From contig QIMB01000293.1 in assembly GCA_003233615.1 (NCBI GenBank), forward strand, positions 1 to 10,525: 10,525 bases of DNA, given 5' to 3'. This DNA comes from Nitrospirota bacterium. Lineage in GTDB: Bacteria > Nitrospirota > Nitrospiria > Nitrospirales > UBA8639. The position numbers were made by a program, and so were the translations under genes. Shown one piece after another: positions 1-7,700 of the stretch. How positions within the stretch are numbered: the first letter of the stretch is position 1; each line of letters starts with the position of its first letter. The notes under the pieces were generated by a model. That model had not been told where the DNA came from. It ran no database searches and worked only from the letters and a program-made list of their open reading frames with translations.

Positions 1-100
1 GTGTAGTCGTAAAAGTAGAAAAGACTTTTTTCTTGACTTTCCTTTATTGATTTGTTCCTGATGAAATCAACAATATTGCTGATTGACTTCCCTGGTATAT

Positions 101-109
101 TTATCCACA
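101..109 (+). promoter_or_regulatory. Perfect DnaA-box-like 9-mer
   Basis: TTATCCACA matches the strong DnaA box consensus exactly. A one-mismatch copy in the opposite orientation (TTATCAACA on the minus strand) lies at 125-133, in an AT-rich stretch. Two sites are too few to call an origin, and one perfect 9-mer can occur by chance in 10 kb. No replication gene is visible. Confidence 0.25.
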
Positions 110-199
110 GAATTTCGAATCATATGTTGATAATGACAGCTTTTCCTCTTTATTGACGGGGACTCTCGCGTTTCGATCAGGAGCAGGTGGCAGGTGTAG

Positions 200-240
200 C
201 TCCTTCGGTCTGCTGAGTGTATTCAGCAGATCTGAAGGAG
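200..240. repeat. Strong hairpin downstream of the M48 gene
   Basis: CTCCTTCGGTCTGCTGA (200-216) pairs with TCAGCAGATCTGAAGGAG (223-240). This gives about 17 bp with one bulged base (T231) and one G-T pair, closing a loop of about 6 nt. It begins 27 bp after the M48 stop codon in the direction of transcription. No T-run follows on either strand, so it is not a textbook intrinsic terminator. It may stabilise the operon's 3' end, act with Rho, or be an unrelated palindrome. On the minus strand the G-T pair becomes a C-A mismatch, so the plus-strand RNA would fold slightly better. Confidence 0.65.
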
Positions 241-266
241 AAGGCTCAAGTCGAAAGGTTTAGGTA

Positions 267-1205
267 CTAGGTACAAAATGGTAAACCTTGAAGATCAGAG
301 TAGTCTTGTAACAAGGCATCAATTGTAGAGATGCGAAGCGCTGTTGAGGGGTGGGTGGTAAAAACCCGAGATTGGGTATGGCCTTCGTCTTTTCGCAAAG
401 TCTGAAGATAATCCCGCAATCCCTGTGGGTGGTACCCGGCGCGGTATGCATACTCAATTCCCATCACATCAGCCTCGAATTCTTTTTCCTTGTCCAACCC
501 TTTGGTAAATAAGACTTCCGTCATTTCATCTATGACGTTGGAAAACATGTCAGGATTCTTTTTCATGGCTGAGAGAGTGAACTCCGAGACGCTTCCAAGA
601 ATGGCTCCACGGCGAATGGTTTCCAGCATGTGCTGGTGAGTCACATGGGCGACTTCATGTGCGAGGACGCCGGCCAGCTCAGCTTCGTTTTTCAGTGTTT
701 TCAAGAGTCCCACCGTAATGAATATGTATCCACCCGGTGCGGCAAACGCGTTCTGCTCTGGACTATTCAGTATGGCAAAGTGGTAATCAAGAGTTGGTCG
801 ATCGGAAAACTCTGCTACGGTTTTCCCGACCAGATTAATGTAGCGAGTCCATTCTTGGTTCGGATATTCACCACCAAATCTGCTGAAGGCTTCCACTGCA
901 ACAGCTTGCCCTAGCGTGATTTCTTCTTCCTCGCCGATGGGTTGGAGCGCTTCCACGACGCCAAGACCTTGTCTGAATAGGTCGATTTTTTTCTTTTTGA
1001 TGCCAAAGACCTCTCCCAAGCCTTGAATCAGATCAGGAGATTCCTCACTAGCAGATTTTTCGGGTGATTGTTCTTGAGCAGGTGGCGCCTGTTTTTCTTG
1101 AGGAGGCGGGGCTTTCAATAAGTCATCTAGGAAGCCGCTCATTCCAGTGCTGGGAATGAACACGAACAACAGAATGAGACTACTACAGATAATGAGCCGT
1201 TTCAT
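267..1205 (-). CDS. Exported M48 family zinc metallopeptidase (BepA/Oma1-like)
   Basis: The product is 312 residues. A signal peptide (LIICSSLILLFVFIPSTG) occupies about residues 1-24, with no lipobox. A Pro/Gln/Glu-rich linker follows (about 32-58), then the M48 catalytic domain (about 95-300). The zinc motif HEVAH is at residues 183-187 (ligands His183 and His187, catalytic Glu184). The third ligand is Glu242 in the EFEAD motif. The stretch NAFAAPGGYIFITVGLL before the zinc site and the late THPSTALR motif are typical of the family. Related periplasmic enzymes (BepA, LoiP) degrade misfolded envelope proteins or help outer-membrane assembly. BepA's C-terminal TPRs are absent here, and the upstream operon partner supplies many TPRs. 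All catalytic residues are intact, so activity is expected. The gene is the last of the ATGA-coupled operon. Its substrate is unknown. Confidence 0.93.
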   Translation of the reverse strand: MKRLIICSSLILLFVFIPSTGMSGFLDDLLKAPPPQEKQAPPAQEQSPEKSASEESPDLIQGLGEVFGIKKKKIDLFRQGLGVVEALQPIGEEEEITLGQAVAVEAFSRFGGEYPNQEWTRYINLVGKTVAEFSDRPTLDYHFAILNSPEQNAFAAPGGYIFITVGLLKTLKNEAELAGVLAHEVAHVTHQHMLETIRRGAILGSVSEFTLSAMKKNPDMFSNVIDEMTEVLFTKGLDKEKEFEADVMGIEYAYRAGYHPQGLRDYLQTLRKDEGHTQSRVFTTHPSTALRISTIDALLQDYSDLQGLPFCT

Positions 1206-1744
1206 TGGGCACCTCCGAAAAATTCTCCTAAGTGTCCAGCTTTCTTAAACTGCATCAAGTCATTCTGTGTTACAGCAAATGCTTCCATGCGATCCACCGC
1301 GTCACGATGTTCCTGCTTAATCTGTTTGTCGGATTCTTTCAGGCCACGAATACTGCCACCCGCCCGCGATTCGCGTGCAGCAATTTTGCGTCTTCCCGTC
1401 AACCCGGAGAGTCCAGAGCTGCTTTTGCCTCTGGGCTTTTTTGATGAGAGCCTGAAGGTAAAGACCCAACCCTTTTTCCCTTTGGATGTTTTGACCTTAG
1501 CTAGCCGGCCTGCTTTGCTGAGGACGGTGACTGTTTCCCCAAGCTTCAATGTGGTGATCACGGCAGAGGTGGGAGATTTTTCAGCCGTGACTTTCACGCC
1601 ATCTTTTTTGGCGTAGAGTGTGGTGGCCCAAGTGAGAGAGGGAAGGAGTAACATCCCTCCACACATGATGATGGCCACATATAGGTTCATAAGAGAAGCG
1701 AATCGATACGGGTTCTTTTTTCTTGGGAAATCGAAAAATGTCAT
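1202..1744 (-). CDS. Exported bacterial SH3-domain protein
   Basis: This is a 180-residue protein. It has a basic N-terminus and a hydrophobic stretch (LYVAIIMCGGMLLLPSLTWA) with likely cleavage after Ala40. A single bacterial SH3 (SH3_3-like) domain follows at about residues 41-92, with VTVLSKAGRLAKVKTSKGKK and the typical GWVF strand. Next is a Gly/Ser/Arg-rich linker (about 93-122), then a charged helical tail containing DAVDRMEAFAVTQNDLMQF and ending GHLGEFFGG. Bacterial SH3 domains commonly bind cell-wall peptides or act as protein adaptors, and the ligand here is unknown. The start shares an ATGA with the upstream CHAT gene, and the stop shares an ATGA with the downstream M48 gene, so all three are probably made together. 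An inference is that it tethers or regulates one of the two proteases. A later in-frame ATG (1690) would give a shorter signal peptide but has no Shine-Dalgarno sequence. Confidence 0.82.
   Translation of the reverse strand: MTFFDFPRKKNPYRFASLMNLYVAIIMCGGMLLLPSLTWATTLYAKKDGVKVTAEKSPTSAVITTLKLGETVTVLSKAGRLAKVKTSKGKKGWVFTFRLSSKKPRGKSSSGLSGLTGRRKIAARESRAGGSIRGLKESDKQIKQEHRDAVDRMEAFAVTQNDLMQFKKAGHLGEFFGGAQ
1211..1216 (-). promoter_or_regulatory. Strong Shine-Dalgarno GGAGGT for the M48 gene
   Basis: GGAGGT lies 5 nt before the ATG at 1205, inside the final codons of the SH3 gene. It is the strongest ribosome-binding site in the operon. That suggests independent re-initiation and perhaps higher output of the metallopeptidase than of the giant CHAT protein. 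Confidence 0.75.
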
Positions 1745-4700
1745 TGATAGTCTCCGGTTAAACTGAATCCTGCCCAATAGGAGGGGTGAGGATAGTCTTT
1801 TTTGACGATCAGTTGGGCTTGTCGCAAGCTCTTGGCTTTATTGAGTGTCACATAATTCCGGTAAAAATGTTTCATCAAGACAGAAGTCGATAAGTCGTCT
1901 ACTCGCCACAGTGCTGAAACCAAGGCATGTGTACCGGCATAAATGAAGGCTCGATTCAGTCCAATGAGTTCACCGGCTTCTAGCTTGCCCAGTCCGGTTT
2001 GGCATGCACTTAAAGTAACTAAATCGGCATTCAATTCCAAGCTGAACACTTCTTTAACCGTCAAGCGACGGTTTTCCGGATTGGGCGAAGACAGCCATAA
2101 ACTGGAGAGGAGAGGATTCAACTCATCAAACTCCCCATGTGCTGCTAAATGAATGATCCCATATTTTGAGATATTGTCCATCACCCATTCTTTGGTAGCC
2201 TTGTCTCCGGTCAGAATGTCCATCTGAGGATAATTCCATTTGATGCTCTGGGCTTCTAGTTCGGCTAAGGGAAGGTTGTAGTTGTAGTTGCCCAGGTCAG
2301 GATTCCCGATAGCCAGGACTTTAAAATTCTTTTTCTTTTGTCGTTTAGCAAAGGTAAATTGAAAGACAGAGGCTGAGGGTGCGTAAAACAAGGGGATGTC
2401 ATCGACCAAGTAAGTTGGCCCATGTTTGAGGGCAGCAAATGAAAGGAAGTGCAAGGGGCCGTCTGGAATGATTCCTAAAAAATCAAGATTCGTGAGAGCT
2501 GGCTGAATTGGTTGAATCAAGTATCCATAGAGCTTCTGTAACTCCTCATCAACCGGTTCCAGATGTTGTACCGATTGGCGATATCGAGTGATGAGTGTCA
2601 GAAATTCCTGCTCACCGATCGCCACGTGCTTGAAAATGGTGTGTGTGTGCGTAATGAGCCATAAGTAGACATGATCTTCAGTGAGGAAGTACGACACCAG
2701 TCCGATCTCAGGAGCCAAGAGGTCTTGCACTCCTTGTAGGTTGAGTGGATTGACGGCGATAAAGCTACTTAGGCTTGGATTTTGTTGTTTCACCTCAAGA
2801 ATGGCTTCTTCATATTGGATTTTGAGTGTGTGAAAGCGTTCCTGCAGGTCTGCCGGTGGTTGATCATAAGAACCCAGCTCAGAACGAACAGAATCTAATG
2901 TGGAACCAAGTGTATTGATATGCGTCCATGTTTCTTGGTCGCCCTCATTTTTCAACGATATTTTTTGGTTGCCTAACAAATCAATGAAGCTTCGTGATCG
3001 GGATCGCTCCAGATAATTGAAGGCGTCATCGGTCCGGTTCATACTGATCAACAAGGTAATAATGTCTCGATATAAATCCAATTTGTTGTTCTGGAAACTG
3101 TTACGCAATTCATCGATCTTCAAGGATGCGCGCATGCCCTCCACCACCTCCACGGCTTTGGATAGCCAGGACAACGACTTCGTGGTGTGTTGCTTCTCCC
3201 GCAATATTGTTCCCATTCCTGCAGCCGCTCGCCACTCGACTTCCTGAATACCATGTTTTTTGGAAAGATCGAATGTGCGCTGATAGTATTCGAGGGCTTG
3301 CTCGGGTCGTTTCAACGCATGATTCACATTTCCAAGTTCCAGTAGAGCTTTGACCCAATTGGTGACATTATGAATGTCGGCGCTGATTTGTTCGGCTTTC
3401 AAAAATTGAGCTTCTGCTTCATCAAGCTTGCCCAAAGCCAGGAGAGAAATGCCAATATTGCGGTGATCGTAGCCGAGCCCCCAGAGCGATTTCAGTGATT
3501 CGTCCAGCTTTTGGGCACGGGTGAATGTTTCCAACGCCGTATGGTGGTCGCCTTGCTGGCGGTAGATCAATCCGAGATTGTTTAATGAGGAGGCGAGTTC
3601 CGTGTGAATGTTGGAGTTCTCGCTAAGCTTCACGGCTTCATGCAGATGATGGAGACCTTTTCCTGGCTCGTTGAGAGTCCAATACATGAGCCCTCGAGTA
3701 TTTTTCACCATAATACGGAGTTGGGCGTCATGCGTGAGTGCAGCTTGCTGGTCGGCTTGTGTCAGTCGTTGAAACGCGGTTTGGTAGTCTCCTTGGAACC
3801 AAGCCAAGTTGGCTAAGTATAAGTGACCCGTCGCGATCAAAAATGGCAGATTGAGTTCCTGCCCAATTGACAGTCCTTGTGTATAGTAGTTTGCCGCTTG
3901 ATCAAATAACGCGACTTTTTCAAACGTGAGTCCGACTTCATATAAGACTTCAGCTTCTCCCTGTTGATCGCCCAGTTGACGGTAACGGTCTAAGGCGGCC
4001 AAGAAATGTTCACGTGCTTGTTCATATCGCCCTAGGCGTAGATAATGAATGCGTCCCATTCGACGGTACTGAAAGGCTGTGTGCCCCATTTCCCCAATTT
4101 CTTCGTACAGAGAAAATGACTCATGAAATTTGTTCAAGGCTTCAGAGTACGAACCCATATTTTCTCGAACGACGCCGAGCGTTGCTGTACTTTCAGCTAA
4201 GCGATCTAATTCTCCGCTCTCATTCCAAAGGCGAGTGGCTTCTTCCAACTGGGTTACGGCTTCGTCGAATCGTTCCAGTCGAGAGTAGAGAATGCCCAGG
4301 CTATACAAGGCTTCTGCTCGATCATTCATGGCCGTGTCAGGTGATAACGTGTTGAGTAATTTTTTCTGGAAGAAGAGACCTTTTTCATAATTGCCAATCT
4401 CAAAGGCTGTTTCGACGGCTAAGGTGATGAGATCTTGAAATTCTTCTTGCCTGTCGGCATAGTCGATGAGCGCCAAGGTATGCTCGAGATGGGTGAGAGA
4501 TTCTGAAAAGCGTTGCTCTTCAAACGCTTGAATAGCTTTCGCTTGTTCCTCATCGTAGATGAGCGTTGCGTATTCCTCGCGTTCATCCGCTGCCATACCG
4601 GCAAATCCGTAATGATGAAATGCTGAGAACCCGGCCTTCACACCCCAGAGGTCTTGTGAAGCCGACACGACGGCTTCATCAGGTGGGAGTTGTTGGAGAT

Positions 4701-7700
4701 GCGAGAGGTATCGATTCAACCATTGGGAGGCTTCCTTCGCACTCACAGGCCGTTGGCTCACGATAATATGCGGAAACCCCGCGCGTAAAAATGCAGCGAT
4801 AGCGATGTCGGGAGATGGTCCTGCTGGATCCAGTCCGCCGAATAAGATGAGGGAATGATGTTGAGTGCCAGCAAAGTCGATGACGGACACTGATTCCCGC
4901 ACGTTGTGTGTTCGATCCACTTCGAAAGCGACGTGTTGCGGTGTATGAATAAATACCGAAATATTTGCTGCTGAAGCCAAGGAATGGTCATGGTCTGGCT
5001 TGCCGGTAAATGTTTGCAAGACAAATGGAATGTCCCCACCTTCTTGCGGAATATGAGGCTGAAATTCTTTAGGCGTGGTGACTTGGGAAACGAACAAGCT
5101 GCGTAGATGGAATCCGGTTATGAAATCATAGGCATTGCTGACTCGGGTGAGCGGTATTGCACTCAATGGCAAAGATACAAGGAGCGATTCCAGTTCAGGT
5201 GTAATCGACACATATGCCGAGGCTGCCTGATTCACACGTTGATGAAATTCATGATCCCCAACGATCTTCCCATCCTTGAGTGTGATTGGGCTGTAATGAA
5301 GGCTTTCACCGTTATGGACAAATCCATGATAGCCTTGTTGTCCTTGAAGAATTTTCACATATGGATGCGCACCGTCGAGGGTCAGAAAAAACACATCATC
5401 GGTAAGGGGATAGGACCAGAACGAGGCGGTGGCCCATGGTTTTTCTTCATACATGGCATAGAGAATTCCTTCTAAGACCGGGCTCAGCTGCTCGAGAGCC
5501 TCTCTATCGCCTGCGAGACGGGCCTGACGGATTTCCGCAAATAATGATTGGAGTTCGGGACCATAGTCTTCGAGGCCTTTCAGAAAGAACTCCTCGCCCA
5601 ACATGTCATAGACCGCACGAGTACGCTGCCGGAGGCTCAATTGTTCGGAGATCGCAAAGGCCGATTCCGGTTGTCCTTCTGCGACAAGATGATCGACGGA
5701 TAATTGAATGAGTCGGACGTAGGCTGGCCCGAGACCAGACACTCCCATGAGAGGATCTGTTTGGGTCGGAAACTGAAGCACGGCATCCACTGCTTTGGTC
5801 AAGAATTCTTGGCGATGTGAAGAATCTTGAGCTATCTCGGCTTGCAAGATAAACCATAGCCAGTTGTGAGCGCTTTTGTGTTCTTTCACCAATGCGTGGA
5901 GTGAGTCATGAAGTTGATCGACTTTTGTTGAGGGTATGGTGTGCTTTATCAACTCAGCTTGATTGAGTTTGACCAGAAATGTCAGCGGATGGCGTTGTTC
6001 GTCAGAGAACAAGGAGGGCTTCTGAAGGAGCGATTCGGCTCGTGTGTAGTACGACCAGGGCAGAGTGTCATAATGAAATTGTCGGTGAATGTGTTGGACA
6101 GTTTCTTCCAGATTTGATTTGGCATCTTGTGTTGTGTCAGGTCGTCGGGACAAGAGCAAGGCTGTATTCGTCAGCGTATAAAAGAGTGCAGGATCTTCAT
6201 ATCCCGTGGAATGCAGGTCGGCGAGTCCTTCTACCAATAGATCGAGTAGGCTTTCTTCAGGAAGCCGGCCCTTCCCGATTTCTTCAACGGCGATTTTTGA
6301 AAGATTGTAGAGATTGACACTTGTTCCAAATTGAATGTTCAAAGTATGGGTGTAATTCAGTGATTGACGGAGTGATTCCATGGCTTGCTGCGGTTGACTC
6401 ACTTGATGCGAGAGGATACCAATGCGATTGAGGACGATAGCTTTTTCCGTGAGCGCTGAGGCGGAAGGATTATCGGAGGCGCTTTGATTGATCAGCGCGA
6501 GTTTTTTTTCGAAATACGCTCTGGCTGGGGCGGGCTCTGTCAATCGCTCATAGGTATTGGCGATATAGCTGAACATGAGTTTTTCTTCGCCGTTCTTGTC
6601 GAAGCCGGTGGCAGCTTGCGATGCGGTCTCGCTCAATCCCACTTCAAGATTGATCAATCCCGTCCCCGTCTTATTGGAATGCCTCTCCATCTCTGTCAGA
6701 TGCTCAAGACTCATGAAGTAACTGTCGAGGGCTCTTTTCAGATCTTCGCGGCCTTCGGACTGATCTGTCTCACTCAAGTTGAAGAGATTCACTCCAATGT
6801 TGCGTTGTAGTAGGGAAACATTTTGCATGTTCCCCAAGTCTCTATTTATATGTAAGGCCTGTGTGTACGTGTCGATGGCTTGTGCATGCTCTCCTAAATC
6901 TTGGTGAGCGAGGCCTAAACGTTCTAATAATTCCGCCTTGAAGGCGAGTTGATCCGAAGGGACTCGCCGTATAGCTAATTGATACTGCTCTACCGCTTCG
7001 GTGCTGCGTCCGGACTTGAAGCAGGCTTCTCCGTAATTTTTATGATAGAGCATTTCCGTGGAGCTCTTGCCGGTGGGGGTAAACTGGTCGTCGCGTCGTC
7101 GGTAATGTCGGTACGCTTCACGAAAATTGCCTAATGCTAAATAGGTGTTGCCAAGATTAAGCAGCAATTGCGATTCGACTTCTGGTAAACGGGCGGTATC
7201 GTTGAGGTCAAGGGCAATACGATATTCCTGTTCGGCCTGTTCGAGATTCCCGGATTGTCCAGTGACGCGTTCGGTTTGTTCATATGCCCATCCCAGCGTC
7301 TGATGAATATAGGAAATGGAAGGATCCAGTTCTGCTGCGTTGGTGAGCACATCGAGGACAAGGGGAAGATCAGGCGGTTCTGAATAGGAATACGCAAGAG
7401 CTTGTCCATAGCGATAGACCACATTCTTGGGTTGTGTTGTGACCAGGTTGGTATACCAACGTTGAATGTCTTGCGTTTCTTTCAGCATGACTTTGGTTTC
7501 AATGTACGCTCGATGACTCTCCACCGATTGAGGATATTGATCGATCAGGTGCTTCAATGATTTAGCGGCAATACGGGTTTCTCCGATTGCACGGTCCTTC
7601 AAGGCCTTTTTCACTAATTGTAGAACTAACAAATCTTGAGTGTCTTTGAGTTGCCCTTGTCCTTCTCCGGAGAATGTCCCAAGTGCGGCATAGGTGTTGG

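Larger units (their letters stand above)
1..266. other. Non-coding AT-rich stretch after the operon
   Basis: I see no convincing gene here. Besides the hairpin at 200-240 and the DnaA-box-like site, there is a 7-bp inverted repeat TTGATTT/AAATCAA (47-53 and 64-70). An 8-bp inverted repeat AAGGTTTA/TAAACCTT (255-262 and 282-289) straddles the M48 stop codon. TTGAC-type hexamers occur on the plus strand at 33, 83 and 153, but none has a -10 box at a suitable distance. No intrinsic terminator with a T-run was found for the operon. Confidence 0.6.

Noticed and set aside
218..228. TGTATTCAGCA shared with 10362-10372, as repeats flanking the operon
   Set aside because: An 11-mer match is expected by chance several times in a 10-kb window, and the similarity does not extend convincingly.
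3110..3358. 82-codon minus-strand frame
   Set aside because: It is a shifted frame inside the conserved TPR region of the CHAT gene. The CHAT reading frame continues uninterrupted through it, so it is not a frameshift product.
5107..5475. 122-codon open frame on the plus strand
   Set aside because: It lies wholly inside the CHAT gene on the opposite strand, has no recognisable domain, and reads as low-plausibility protein. The same applies to the other short frames within 1741-9519, such as 4014-4355 and 5979-6317.
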